Origin: DASXYG01 sp036502625
Lineage (GTDB): Bacteria; Actinomycetota; Actinomycetes; Streptosporangiales; Streptosporangiaceae
DNA: 64,000 bases
Direction of reading: 5' to 3'
Assembly (NCBI GenBank): GCA_036502625.1
Contig: DASXYG010000055.1
Coordinates: forward strand, 1 to 64,000
This document shows, in pieces, positions 9,123-18,182 of the stretch (positions within the stretch are counted from its first letter, which is position 1; every line of letters begins with the position of its first letter). A model generated the notes under the pieces. That model had not been told where the DNA came from. It did no database searches and saw only the letters and a list, made by a program, of their open reading frames with translations. A program made the position numbers and the translations under genes.

Positions 9123-9866
9123 ATGGCAACCGAGCGCTTGGACTGGCAGGACCCGACGCTGCGCGAATGGGACTGCGTGGTCGTCGCGGCCGACCCCGAG
9201 AACGGCATCGTGCTCGACCGGTCGGCGTTCTACCCCGGTGGCGGCGGCCAGCCGCCGGACCACGGTGTGCTGATCTGGCAGGGCGTCCGCACCCGCATCG
9301 TCGGCACCCGCAAGGGCGACGACCTGTACCTCGTCCCCGCCGAGGGCGACCCGCTGCCCCCGGCGGGCACGGCCGTACGCGGTGCGCTGGAGGACGAGCG
9401 GCGCACCGTCCTGATGCGCACCCACTCCGGCCTGCACGTCCTGTGCGGCGTGGTGTTCCGCGACTTCGGCGCCCTGGTGACCGGCGGGAACATGGACACC
9501 GCCGACGGCCCCGACGGCCTGGTGGGCAGCGCGCGGATGGACTTCAACCTCCCGGAGGTCCCGCCGGACTTCAAGACGCGCATCGAGGATCTGGTCAACG
9601 CCGAGGTGCGCGGCGACCGCAAGATCGTCGACCGGGTGCTGCCGCGCGACGAGGCCATGGCCATCCCGGACATCGTGCGCACGCAGACCAACCTGGTGCC
9701 GCAGGACGTCCCCGAGGTGCGCATCGTCGACATCGTGGGCCTCGACGTCCAGGCCGACGGCGGCACCCACGTCGCGTCGACCGCGATGATCGGCCGCGTC
9801 GAGGTGGCGAAGGTGGAGAGCAAGGGCCGGGCCAACCGCCGGGTGCGCCTCCGTATCGTCGACTGA
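9123..9866 (+). CDS. Alanyl-tRNA editing protein (AlaX family) with altered zinc site
   Basis: 247 residues, the length of AlaX-M type trans-editing proteins, which hydrolyse Ser-tRNA(Ala) or Gly-tRNA(Ala). The N-terminal FYPGGGGQPPD motif and the THSGLHVL motif (HxxxH zinc ligands) are present. The usual second zinc motif CGGTHV reads DGGTHV here, so the cysteine ligand is replaced by aspartate. A GTG at 9114 could add three residues, but the ATG at 9123 is better placed. The 3' end meets the SGNH hydrolase gene with both stop codons lying inside a short palindrome. Confidence 0.85.
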   Translation: MATERLDWQDPTLREWDCVVVAADPENGIVLDRSAFYPGGGGQPPDHGVLIWQGVRTRIVGTRKGDDLYLVPAEGDPLPPAGTAVRGALEDERRTVLMRTHSGLHVLCGVVFRDFGALVTGGNMDTADGPDGLVGSARMDFNLPEVPPDFKTRIEDLVNAEVRGDRKIVDRVLPRDEAMAIPDIVRTQTNLVPQDVPEVRIVDIVGLDVQADGGTHVASTAMIGRVEVAKVESKGRANRRVRLRIVD

Positions 9867-9874
9867 CCCGCGGG

Positions 9875-11128
9875 TCACGGGTCGTACAGCACGCGCCCGG
9901 GGCCCTCGCGGAGCTGCCGGGCGAAGACGCGCCCGAAGGCCCGCTGGCCGTCCGGCGTGGGGTGGAACGTTCCCACGCCGCCGCCCACGTTCCCCCGGCA
10001 GTTCGGGTTGTCGCGGGTCAGGTCGCCCAGGCAGACCTCGACCCCGTTGATCCACGGCTTCGACGTGGTGATCTCGTGGCCGTCCATGGCGTTGTACGTG
10101 TCGACGTACTCGAACGCGCCCATCTTCTGCCGCCCGCCGCCGTACGCCTTCTGGTCCTCGGCCTGCACCTGCTGCGCGATCCGCGCGTTCAGCTCCGCGG
10201 TCTTGCGGTTCAGGAACTCCTGGTCGTCCGTGCGGAGCGTCAGGTACTGGCGCTTCGGCGGCTCGGGGAACAGCCGCGGGTAGCCGGAGACGAGGATGCG
10301 CGCGTTCGGCGCCCGCTTGTGGATGCCCTCCAGCATCTGCTCGTACCTGCTCGGGTCCGGCGGGTGGCCGAACAGCCGCGCCATGTCGTCGTCGATGCCC
10401 TTCTCCTTGGAGTGGCAGACGTCCTGCTTGGGCGGGTCCCAGAACTTCAGGGACATGTGCAGGTCGAGCAGGCACGCCTTCACGACCGGCGCGAACCCGA
10501 TGTCGTTGCCGCCGACGGTGAGCGTGACGGTGGTGGTGCCCTGGTTCAGCGCGTCGTACTGCGACGGCTCGCCGTAGCGCCCGCCGGCGATGTCGGGCGT
10601 GCGCGCGCCGCTGCACGCCACGAACCGCTGCCCGCCGCGGAAGTGGAACTCCGCGCCCATGCCGCGCGGGAAGGCGCTGGGCGCGCGGTGGCAGTGGTCG
10701 GTGCCCGTCTCGCTGCCGGGGAGGTACGCGCCGTTGCCGTTCGCGCCCTCGCCGGAGGCGTAGGAGTCGCCGAGCGCGGCGTATCCGCCCTTGGTCGCCG
10801 CGGTGACGGGGTCGGACGGGTGGATGGGGTTGGTGGTGGTCGGGCAGAACGCGGTGCACCGCGGGCGCGGCGGCGGCGTGCCGCAGCCGTCGCCCGTACC
10901 GCCGCCGCCGGCGTGGACGATGCGGCAGACCACGGTGGCGGCGCCCGCGCGGAACCCGCCGGGAACCATCATGGCGAGCACGGCGACGACCACCGCTGCA
11001 AGGACGCCGAGTCCGATGTACTCGCCCGCGAACGCCCCCGTTTCGGCGCGCGGACGACGCTGCCAACGCCGCACGGTCGCCGATCGTACGGACGCGAACC
11101 CGGGACGTGACAGGGCCCGGCGGCCCAC
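9875..11128 (-). CDS. SGNH/GDSL-family hydrolase, membrane-anchored or secreted
   Basis: 417 residues. An N-terminal basic segment precedes one hydrophobic helix (about residues 36-60), a signal anchor or uncleaved signal peptide. The hydrolase domain has block I GDSYASGEGA with the catalytic Ser, block III GGNDIGF, and FHPTPDGQ near the end with the His of the dyad. Several cysteines suggest extracellular disulfides. The fold usually cleaves ester bonds of lipids or acylated sugars. The GTG start at 11126-11128 has GGGGGA just upstream. Confidence 0.87.
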   Translation of the reverse strand: MGRRALSRPGFASVRSATVRRWQRRPRAETGAFAGEYIGLGVLAAVVVAVLAMMVPGGFRAGAATVVCRIVHAGGGGTGDGCGTPPPRPRCTAFCPTTTNPIHPSDPVTAATKGGYAALGDSYASGEGANGNGAYLPGSETGTDHCHRAPSAFPRGMGAEFHFRGGQRFVACSGARTPDIAGGRYGEPSQYDALNQGTTTVTLTVGGNDIGFAPVVKACLLDLHMSLKFWDPPKQDVCHSKEKGIDDDMARLFGHPPDPSRYEQMLEGIHKRAPNARILVSGYPRLFPEPPKRQYLTLRTDDQEFLNRKTAELNARIAQQVQAEDQKAYGGGRQKMGAFEYVDTYNAMDGHEITTSKPWINGVEVCLGDLTRDNPNCRGNVGGGVGTFHPTPDGQRAFGRVFARQLREGPGRVLYDP

Positions 11129-11183
11129 TCCCCCGCAGGCATCTGGGCCCGCGGGCCCAGATGGGCCGAGGCGGGCCGAGGCG

Positions 11184-11903
11184 TCAGCCGAGCTTGGCGT
11201 GCGCGGTCGCGTACACCTGCGCGGCGAACGCGGCCGTCTTCGTACGGGACAGCCCCTGGGCGAGCACGACGCCCACGTAGCCGCGGTCGGCGAACGCGAC
11301 CACCCGGACGCTCCGCCCGCCCGACGTGACGGAGGCGGCGCGCGCCGCCGTGCCGAGCCGCGGCGCCTTCTCCTCGGTGAACTCCAGCGACCGTCCCTGG
11401 TAGGAGCCGCGGACGCGGGCGCATCCGGGCAGCGGTCCGGTGCCGAGCGCGGCGCGCGCCGTGGCGCCGGGCGCGGCGATCAGCTCGTTCCAGATCTGCG
11501 TGCCCGATGAGGACGTGTCGCCGGCGCGGCGCAGCGCCGTGACGGCCGCCTGCGCGGTGCCGAAACGCGCCGGGTCCGGGCCGGACCAGATCGCCTTCGC
11601 GCAGTCCGCCGGATCGAACTTGGTGTTCGCCGGCGCGCCCGCGACGCCGCCCGCCGAGGCCGCGGTGGGCAGCGAGCGGTACGCGCCGGCGGCCGGCTGC
11701 GTGATCGAGCCGTACGGGCCGTACGTGAACACGAGCGCGTCCGCCAGCCGAGCGGCGGTCAGCCCGGACGGCTTGGGGGCCGCCGTACGGCCGCCGCCGA
11801 CCGGCCCGCACCCGCGCGCCAGCCCGGCCACCGTCCCCAATGCCGCCAGCGCCGCCACGATGGCCACAACGCCGGCCCGCGTCAGGGCTCGTCGTACGGT
11901 CAT
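11184..11903 (-). CDS. Secreted or membrane-anchored hypothetical protein
   Basis: 239 residues. A hydrophobic segment at residues 9-29 with preceding arginines looks like a signal peptide; LARGC at the end is only a poor lipobox, so secretion rather than lipidation seems more likely. The rest is Ala/Gly-rich, with a few cysteines that could form disulfides. I do not recognise a family. ATG 11901-11903 with GGAAGGCGG upstream. It is downstream of the ABC exporter genes on the same strand. Confidence 0.7.
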   Translation of the reverse strand: MTVRRALTRAGVVAIVAALAALGTVAGLARGCGPVGGGRTAAPKPSGLTAARLADALVFTYGPYGSITQPAAGAYRSLPTAASAGGVAGAPANTKFDPADCAKAIWSGPDPARFGTAQAAVTALRRAGDTSSSGTQIWNELIAAPGATARAALGTGPLPGCARVRGSYQGRSLEFTEEKAPRLGTAARAASVTSGGRSVRVVAFADRGYVGVVLAQGLSRTKTAAFAAQVYATAHAKLG

Positions 11904-11966
11904 GGATCCGCCTTCCGTGTCACGGGTCGTGGCCGTACGGACCCTCGCAGACTTCGCGGCCGTCCG

Positions 11967-12722
11967 CTACACGGCCCGGCGCATCGCCCGCACCCCGGCC
12001 AGCAGCCCCACGGCGGCCAGCACGCCCGCGGCGACCAGCCCGTACGGCACGGCGGCCGCGCCGAACCGCCCGGCGAACAGGGCGCGTTCGGCGTCCACGA
12101 CGTACCGCAGCGGGTTCACCGCGGCGGCCGCGCGCATCCACGCGGGCGCCGAGCCGAGCGGCAGCAGCACCCCGGACAGCAGGACCAGCGGGAACAGCAC
12201 GGTCTGCGTGACCAGGTAGAAGATCGTCCCGCTCGGCTTCGACGCGATGGCCAGCACGAACGACAGCGAGCCGAGCCCGACGCCGAGGACGACCAGCAGC
12301 GCCAGCCCGGCGAACACCCCGGCGAGGTGCGGCCGGAACCCCATCGGCAGGGCGACCACGACCAGCAGCGCGGCCTGCACCAGGAGGATCACGAACTCCT
12401 TCAGCACCCGCCCGGTGAGCAGGGCGGCGCGGTTCAGCGGGGTGACGAGCAGCCGTTCGAGCGACCCGCCGATCGCCTCCATGAGCAGCGAATAGCCGGC
12501 CTGCATCGGGCCGAACAGGCACATCATGAGCAGCACGCCGGGCACGAACCACTGCCAGGCGGCCGCGCCCCCTTCGCCGGCGCCCGAGCCGGCGAGCAGC
12601 GAGCCGAACAGCAGCAGGAACAGCAGCGGCTGGAGCATGGCGAACGCCAGGCCGACCGGCTGGCGGGGCACCGGCGCGAACTCCCGGTCGAACACGATGC
12701 GGGTGTCACGGGCGAAACCCAT
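11967..12722 (-). CDS. ABC-2 type transporter permease, DrrB-like
   Basis: 251 residues with six predicted membrane helices. GGSLERLLVTPLNRAALLTGRVLKEF is the hallmark loop of DrrB-type permeases, and FPLVLLSGVLLPL the conserved late helix. It would form the membrane part of an exporter with the upstream ATP-binding subunit. Daunorubicin-resistance-type pairs export hydrophobic drugs or lipids; the cargo here is unknown. ATG 12720-12722 with GAGGAGG. Gap to the ATPase gene is 33 bp. Confidence 0.88.
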   Translation of the reverse strand: MGFARDTRIVFDREFAPVPRQPVGLAFAMLQPLLFLLLFGSLLAGSGAGEGGAAAWQWFVPGVLLMMCLFGPMQAGYSLLMEAIGGSLERLLVTPLNRAALLTGRVLKEFVILLVQAALLVVVALPMGFRPHLAGVFAGLALLVVLGVGLGSLSFVLAIASKPSGTIFYLVTQTVLFPLVLLSGVLLPLGSAPAWMRAAAAVNPLRYVVDAERALFAGRFGAAAVPYGLVAAGVLAAVGLLAGVRAMRRAV

Positions 12723-12755
12723 GAGCGTCCTCCTCTTGGACTCGGTTGCGTACGG

Positions 12756-13703
12756 TCAGGCGGACGTGTCGTCGATGCTGCGGCCGGTGAGCGCCAGGAA
12801 GACGTCGTCGAGCGTGGGCCTGGCGGTCTCCGCGCCGGCCACCTTCACCCCGGCGGCGTCCAGCGCCCGCAGGTAGCCGGGCAGCGCGGCCGCGGCGTCC
12901 GGCACCCGGACCCGTACGGTCACGCCGTCGACGGCCGCCTCCCCCGTACGGCCGGCCAGTTCCGCGGCCGACGCGGCGTCGCCCTCGCCGGTGGTGGTGA
13001 CGGTGATCTGGTCGCCGGCCAGGTCGCTCTTCAGCCGCGCGGCCGTGCCGTCGGCGATCACCTCGCCGTGGTCGATGACGATGACGCGCTCGGCCATCGC
13101 GTCGGCCTCTTCCAGGTAGTGGGTGGTGAGGAACAAGGTGGTGCCGTGCTCGGCGCGCAGCCGGGAGATGTACGCCCAGATCTCGGCGCGGCCGCGCGGG
13201 TCGAGGCCGGTGGACGGCTCGTCGAGGAACAGCAGCGGCGGCCGGTGGACGAGGCCGAGCGCGATGTCGACGCGGCGCCGCTGCCCGCCGGACAGGGTGC
13301 CCGGCCCGCGCGCGGCGACGTCCGCCAGGTCGAGGAGGTCGAGCATCTCGTGCGCGCGGCGCCGCGCGGCCGTACGGTCGAGGCCGTAGCAGCGGCCCTG
13401 CGTGACGAGCTCGTCGAGGACGCGGTTTGACTCCCCCATGCCGTTGCGCTGCCCGACGTAGCCGATCCGGGCGCGCACCCCGGCCGGGTCGGCGACGATG
13501 TCGCGGCCGGCGACGGTGGCGGTTCCGCTGGTCGGCCGGATCAGCGAGGTCAGCATCCGCAGGCACGTCGACTTGCCCGCGCCGTTGGGGCCGAGGAACG
13601 CGACGAGCTGGCCCGCGCCGACGTCCAGGTCGAGGCACCGTACGGCGTCGACCCGGCGCCTCCGCACGGTGAAGCTTTTGGCCAGTTTCCGGGCATGGAT
13701 CAT
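12756..13703 (-). CDS. ABC transporter ATP-binding protein, DrrA-like
   Basis: 315 residues. Walker A GPNGAGKST, signature LSGGQRRRVDIA, Walker B LLFLDEPSTGLD, and the switch His in TTHYLEEAD. The extra C-terminal domain of about 90 residues is typical of DrrA-type exporters rather than importers. Two adjacent starts are possible (GTG 13706, ATG 13703); GAGGAG lies 5 nt before the ATG but only 2 nt before the GTG, so I chose the ATG. Forms an operon with the DrrB-like permease. Confidence 0.9.
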   Translation of the reverse strand: MIHARKLAKSFTVRRRRVDAVRCLDLDVGAGQLVAFLGPNGAGKSTCLRMLTSLIRPTSGTATVAGRDIVADPAGVRARIGYVGQRNGMGESNRVLDELVTQGRCYGLDRTAARRRAHEMLDLLDLADVAARGPGTLSGGQRRRVDIALGLVHRPPLLFLDEPSTGLDPRGRAEIWAYISRLRAEHGTTLFLTTHYLEEADAMAERVIVIDHGEVIADGTAARLKSDLAGDQITVTTTGEGDAASAAELAGRTGEAAVDGVTVRVRVPDAAAALPGYLRALDAAGVKVAGAETARPTLDDVFLALTGRSIDDTSA

Positions 13704-14077
13704 CACGGCTCCTCAGCGACACGGATTTCCGCGGGCGCGGACGGCACCCGGGCATGACAAGATCAGCCCTGGTCAGGGCGTGTTTGGCAGATTTCTCATC
13801 TTCGCGTGGCGGTACGGAATATGGCAAACGTGAAACGTGCGTTCATGTTCCGTTCTGACCTGCGAAAACTCCGAAAGCGAAGATTCGGGGCGGCGACCGT
13901 ACGGGCCCCTGGAACGGCGCCTGAAATGGGATTTCGCGCTACGGCGGAAAAAAGTCGACGGAATTCCCGCACGGGGTCGGCGCGGGCGCCGGGTCTTGCA
14001 TGCCTTTCGGCGGGACACGGATACTGACGACCACGTGATCCGGACCCCGGCGGGAAAGACCACGAAAGGACCGGCCT
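13704..14077. other. Intergenic region between drrA-like gene and efeO, no gene
   Basis: About 370 bp, clearly less GC-rich than its surroundings (several A-runs such as GGAAAAAAG). Small ORFs on both strands lack the third-position GC bias of real genes. It should hold the divergent promoters for the exporter and the iron-uptake genes. I searched by eye for an IdeR/DmdR-type iron box and did not find a convincing one. Confidence 0.6.
13996..14025 (+). promoter_or_regulatory. Candidate promoter for efeO
   Basis: TTGCAT, an 18-bp spacer, then GATACT fits a group-1 sigma promoter. It lies about 50 bp before the efeO GTG start, which has AAAGGA as ribosome binding site. Predicted by eye only. 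Confidence 0.4.
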
Positions 14078-15223
14078 GTGGCACGCGGGCTCGCGTACGG
14101 CAAAGGCGCAACGATCGCCGCGATTCTGCTGGTCACCACCCTCGCCACCGCGCTCGCCGCGCGCCAGCCGCTGTCCCGTGTGGCCGCCGGCGCCCGCGTC
14201 ACCGTGGCCAGCGCCGGATGCGGCCGCGGATGGGCGCCGCGCGCGTCCGGCCCGCAGGAGCTGCGGCTGTACAACTCCGGCGGCCAGCCCGCCGAGGCCG
14301 CCGTCATCGTCCCGGCCACCGGCGCCGTCGTCGGCGAGATCGACGCGCTCGGCCCCGACGCCACGCGCGTCCTGCGGCTCGACCTCGGCCCCGGCGCGTA
14401 CGCCCTGCGCTGCCATCTCGAAGGCGACGACCCGGTCGTGGGCGCGCCCGTGCGGGTGCGCGGGAGCGGGCGCGGCGGGCCCGAGGTGGTCCCGGTGACG
14501 AGCAACGACCTGTACGGCCCGGTGCGCGCCTACCAGAAGATCGTCGCCAAGCGGCTCGACACCCTGGTCGCGAAGACGGGTGCGCTGCGCACCGCGGTCC
14601 GCGACGGCGACCGCGGCGCCGCGCGCGACGCCTGGCTGCCCGCGCACATGGCCTACGAACGGCTCGGCGGCGCGTACGGCGCGTTCGGCGATCTCGGCGA
14701 CGCGATGAACGGCACCGGCCCGGGGGCCACCGGCTTCCACCGCGTCGAGCACGGCCTGTGGCACGACGAGGCGATGACCGGGCTGCGCGGCCCCGCCGAC
14801 GACCTCGACCGCGACGCGCGCAAGCTGCGCGGCCAGTGGTCCGACCAGCGCATCGACCCGCTCGACCTGGGCCTGCGCGCGCACGAGATCATGGAGGACG
14901 CCGAACGCGGCGTGCTCACCGGCCAGTCCGACGACGGCAGCGGCACCGACCTCGCCACCGTGTCGGCCGACCTCGACGGCACCCGCGACGTCCTGAGCGT
15001 GCTGCGCCCGCTGCTGCGCACCCGCGATCCCGGCCTGAACGACCTCGACGCCTGGCTGGACCGTACGGACACGGTCCTGAGGTCCCACGACCACGGCGGC
15101 CACTGGACATCCCTGGACGACCTGTCGCCGATGGACCGGCAGCGGGTCAACGGCGCCGTCGCCGGGCTGCTCGAACGCCTCGCCCCGATCGCCGAGATCT
15201 GCGCGCCGCGGAGGGTGTCGTGA
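14078..15223 (+). CDS. efeO: EfeO, iron-uptake lipoprotein/periplasmic M75 (imelysin) protein
   Basis: 381 residues. One N-terminal hydrophobic helix for export (residues 10-28), a cupredoxin-like domain (about 35-130), then the M75/imelysin domain with GFHRVEHGLW (HxxE-type metal motif) and a helical bundle including AHEIMEDAE. EfeO binds and delivers iron in the EfeUOB system. GTG start with AAAGGA 7 nt upstream. Its stop overlaps the efeB start by 3 nt (GTGA), so the two are translationally coupled. The membrane permease EfeU is not adjacent. Confidence 0.92.
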   Translation: MARGLAYGKGATIAAILLVTTLATALAARQPLSRVAAGARVTVASAGCGRGWAPRASGPQELRLYNSGGQPAEAAVIVPATGAVVGEIDALGPDATRVLRLDLGPGAYALRCHLEGDDPVVGAPVRVRGSGRGGPEVVPVTSNDLYGPVRAYQKIVAKRLDTLVAKTGALRTAVRDGDRGAARDAWLPAHMAYERLGGAYGAFGDLGDAMNGTGPGATGFHRVEHGLWHDEAMTGLRGPADDLDRDARKLRGQWSDQRIDPLDLGLRAHEIMEDAERGVLTGQSDDGSGTDLATVSADLDGTRDVLSVLRPLLRTRDPGLNDLDAWLDRTDTVLRSHDHGGHWTSLDDLSPMDRQRVNGAVAGLLERLAPIAEICAPRRVS

Positions 15224-16413
15224 CCGGCCGGCGCGCATTCCTGCGCGGCGCCTTGGCCACCGGCGCGACCGGCGTCCTCGCGGCGGGCGCGGCCGGGGCG
15301 GCCGCCGCCCCCGGCGCCGCCGCGGCGCCCGCGACCCCGCCGTACGAAGGCCTCCACCAGCCGGGCGTCGTCCAGAAGCCGCTGCGGCACACCGTGCTCG
15401 CCGCGTTCGACGTGGTCGCCGAGAGCCGTGCCGAGCTGACCGAGCTGATGCGCACGCTCACCGACCGCGCGCGGATCCTGACCGCGGGCGGCCCGCCGCT
15501 GGAGGACGGCATCAGCGGCCCTCCCGCCGACTCCGGTGTGCTCGGCCCCGTGCCGCCGCGCCGCGCCGGGCCGCTGGTCACCGTCGGCGTGGGCGCGTCG
15601 CTGTTCGACGGCCGCTACGGGCTGGCCTCACGCCGCCCGTCCGGCCTGACCAGCATGAAGGCCTTCCCCAACGACGACCTCGACCCGAAGTGGTGCCACG
15701 GCGACCTCAGCCTGCAGCTCTCCGCCGACGACGAGGACACCATCCTGCACGCGCTGCGCGACATCGCCCGGCACACCCGCGGCGCCATGCAGGTGCGCTG
15801 GCGGATGAGCGGCTTCACCAGCCCGCCGCGGCCTAGCGGCACCCCCCGCAACCTGATGGGCTTCAAGGACGGCACCGCCAACCCCGTCGGCGCCGACGTC
15901 AACCGGCTGATCTGGATCGACGACGGCGGCCCGCTGACCGGCGGCACGTACGTCGCGGTCCGGCTGATCCGCATGCTCGTCGAGTTCTGGGACCGCATCG
16001 GCGTCACCGAGCAGGAGCAGCTCATCGGCCGCTCCCGGGACACCGGCGCGCCGCTCGACGGCACGAACGAGAACGACGTGCCGAAGTACGCGCAGGACCC
16101 CATCGGCAAGCTCATCCCGCTGACCAGCCACATCCGCCGCGCCAACCCGCGCACCCCGCAGACCGACGGCAGCCGCCTGCTGCGCCGCGCGTTCAACTAC
16201 GACAACGGCACCGACCCCGCGGGCAACCTCGACATGGGCCTGCTGTTCACCTGCTACCAGCGCGACATCCACGCGCAGTTCGAGACGGTGCAGCACCGCC
16301 TGAAGGACGAGCCGCTCGTCGACTACATCACCCCGTTCGGCGGCGGCTACTTCCTGGTGCTGCCCGGCGTACGCAACGCCGCCGACCACCTGGGCCGGGC
16401 GCTGCTCGGCTGA
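15220..16413 (+). CDS. efeB: EfeB, Tat-exported DyP-type heme peroxidase
   Basis: 397 residues. The N-terminus TGRRAFLRG followed by an Ala/Gly-rich hydrophobic stretch is a Tat signal, as expected for a cofactor-loaded enzyme. The DyP signature GFKDGTANP (GxxDG, catalytic Asp) and SHIRRANPR with the heme-ligating His are present; LLRRAFNYDNG and LLFTCYQRDI complete the family pattern. In EfeUOB it oxidises Fe(II) or handles heme on the outer face. Start GTG within the efeO stop. Confidence 0.94.
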   Translation: MTGRRAFLRGALATGATGVLAAGAAGAAAAPGAAAAPATPPYEGLHQPGVVQKPLRHTVLAAFDVVAESRAELTELMRTLTDRARILTAGGPPLEDGISGPPADSGVLGPVPPRRAGPLVTVGVGASLFDGRYGLASRRPSGLTSMKAFPNDDLDPKWCHGDLSLQLSADDEDTILHALRDIARHTRGAMQVRWRMSGFTSPPRPSGTPRNLMGFKDGTANPVGADVNRLIWIDDGGPLTGGTYVAVRLIRMLVEFWDRIGVTEQEQLIGRSRDTGAPLDGTNENDVPKYAQDPIGKLIPLTSHIRRANPRTPQTDGSRLLRRAFNYDNGTDPAGNLDMGLLFTCYQRDIHAQFETVQHRLKDEPLVDYITPFGGGYFLVLPGVRNAADHLGRALLG

Positions 16414-16470
16414 CCCGACGAAGGGAGACCGCACCGGAGCCCGTCACGAACCGGCACCGACGGAGGACAC

Positions 16471-18105
16471 ATGCCCGCGAGATCCCCGCACCGAGCAGCC
16501 CCGCACCGCACGCACCGGAAGACCTTCGTGATCGGCGGCATCGTCGCCGCCGCCGTCCTGTTCGCCGCCACCGCCGCTCTGGGCACCCCGAGCGGCGGTT
16601 CCGGCGTCCACCCGTTCACCCCCGCCGCGCAGGCGCGCACGACGACGCCGATCAAGCACGTCGTGGTGCTCTTCGACGAGAACATCTCCTTCGACCACTA
16701 CTTCGGCACGTACCCGAAGGCCGCCAACACCGACGGCACGACGTTCCACGCCCGGCCGGGCACCCCCGCGCCCGACGGCCTGTCGAAGCGGCTGCGCGAG
16801 CACAACCCGAACCAGTACAACCCCAACCGGCTGTCCCACGACCACGCGCTGACCTGCGACCAGGACCACTCGTACGGCCACGAGCAGAAGGCGTTCGACG
16901 CCGGGAGGATGGACCGCTTCGTCCAGGAGACCGGCCACGACACCTGCACCGGCCAGCCCATCCTGTTCGGCGAGCCGGGCCTGGTCATGGACTACTTCGA
17001 CGGCAACACGGTCACCGGGCTGTGGAACTACGCGCAGCACTACACCCTGAACGACAACTCCTACGGCTCGGCGTTCGGCCCGTCCACGCCCGGCGCGATC
17101 GAGCTGGCGTCCGGCCAGACCCACGGCATCTACGCCATCGACCCGGACACCCGGAAGAAGGTCACCGACGCGAGTGTGGTGTCATCGCCGGACGCCAACG
17201 GGGTCGGCACGATGACCGGCGACCCGCAGCCGGCGTTCGACGACTGCGCCAACACCAACCGCACCGCGCACGCCAACCTGGGCGTGCTGACCGGCAGGAA
17301 CGTCGGCGACCTGCTCAACCGCAAGCGCGTGAGCTGGGGCTTCTTCCAGGGCGGGTTCCGTCCGACCAGTACGAAGGACGGCTACGCGGTCTGCGGCGCG
17401 GCGCACGCCAACATCGGCGGCGTCTCCGCGCTCGACTACCTGCCGCACCACGAGCCGTTCCAGTTCTACAGCTCCACGGCGAACGAGAAGCACCAGCCGC
17501 CGGTGTCCGCGCGCACCGTCGGCGACGCCGACCGCGCCAACCACCAGTACGACCTCACCGACTTCGACGCGGCGCTCGCGGCCGGCCACCTGCCGTCGGT
17601 GAGCTTCCTGAAGGCCCCGGCCTACCAGGACGGCCACGCCGGCTACTCCGACCCGCTGGACGAGCAGAGGTTCCTCGTCGACCACATCAACGCGATCCAG
17701 CGGTCGCCCGACTGGCGGTCCACGGCGATCGTCGTCGCCTACGACGACTCCGACGGCTGGTACGACCACCGCTTCGCGGGCGTCGCCAACGGGTCGACCG
17801 ACCCGGCGCAGGACGACCCGGCGCTGTGCGGGAAGGCCCCGGCGGTGCACGGCTACCAGGACCGCTGCGGCCCCGGCCCGCGGCTGCCGATGATGGTCAT
17901 CTCGCCGTACGCGAAGCCGGACCACATCGACCACACGCGTACGGAGCAGACGTCCGTGCTGCGGTTCATCGAGGACAACTGGGGGCTCGGCCGCATCGGC
18001 GACGGGTCGTTCGACGCCCGCGCGGGCAGCCTGCGCGGCATGTTCGACTTCCGCCGCCCGCACGCCGGCCGGCTGATCCTCGACCCGTCCACCGGCGCGT
18101 CCTGA
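16471..18105 (+). CDS. Phospholipase C/acid phosphatase-type phosphoesterase, secreted
   Basis: 544 residues. A signal anchor at about 19-38 precedes FDENISFDHYFGTYP, the metal- and nucleophile-region motif of phosphatidylcholine phospholipase C and AcpA-type phosphatases. Later motifs YDDSDGWYDHR and MVISPYAKPDHIDH carry further metal ligands. Expected to hydrolyse phosphodiesters outside the cell, releasing phosphate; substrate not readable. Starts 57 bp after efeB, so may be read from the same transcript. A strong hairpin follows the stop codon. Confidence 0.9.
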   Translation: MPARSPHRAAPHRTHRKTFVIGGIVAAAVLFAATAALGTPSGGSGVHPFTPAAQARTTTPIKHVVVLFDENISFDHYFGTYPKAANTDGTTFHARPGTPAPDGLSKRLREHNPNQYNPNRLSHDHALTCDQDHSYGHEQKAFDAGRMDRFVQETGHDTCTGQPILFGEPGLVMDYFDGNTVTGLWNYAQHYTLNDNSYGSAFGPSTPGAIELASGQTHGIYAIDPDTRKKVTDASVVSSPDANGVGTMTGDPQPAFDDCANTNRTAHANLGVLTGRNVGDLLNRKRVSWGFFQGGFRPTSTKDGYAVCGAAHANIGGVSALDYLPHHEPFQFYSSTANEKHQPPVSARTVGDADRANHQYDLTDFDAALAAGHLPSVSFLKAPAYQDGHAGYSDPLDEQRFLVDHINAIQRSPDWRSTAIVVAYDDSDGWYDHRFAGVANGSTDPAQDDPALCGKAPAVHGYQDRCGPGPRLPMMVISPYAKPDHIDHTRTEQTSVLRFIEDNWGLGRIGDGSFDARAGSLRGMFDFRRPHAGRLILDPSTGAS

Positions 18106-18112
18106 CCGCCAC

Positions 18113-18145
18113 GGGACCCGCGCCCGCCCGTACGGCGCGGGTCCC
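18113..18145 (+). terminator. Hairpin terminator after phosphoesterase gene
   Basis: Perfect 12-bp inverted repeat (GGGACCCGCGCC and its complement) with a 9-nt loop, 8 bp after the stop codon. No clear U-tract, which is usual in this GC range. Confidence 0.65.
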
Positions 18146-18182
18146 CCGTACGCGGCCGCGGGGATCGGGCAGGATGGGCGGC

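Noticed and set aside
9864..9877. Palindrome TGACCCGCGGGTCA as terminator
   Set aside because: No loop can form and it consists of the two convergent stop regions; probably chance.
7932..11066. Minus-strand ORF of over 1,000 codons spanning aminotransferase, AlaX and SGNH genes
   Set aside because: Product is Arg/His/Pro-rich with no domain. It is a high-GC shadow crossing real genes on both strands.
13773..14111. Small ORFs between drrA-like and efeO genes
   Set aside because: They lack third-position GC bias and a ribosome binding site, and the region is AT-richer, as expected for promoters.
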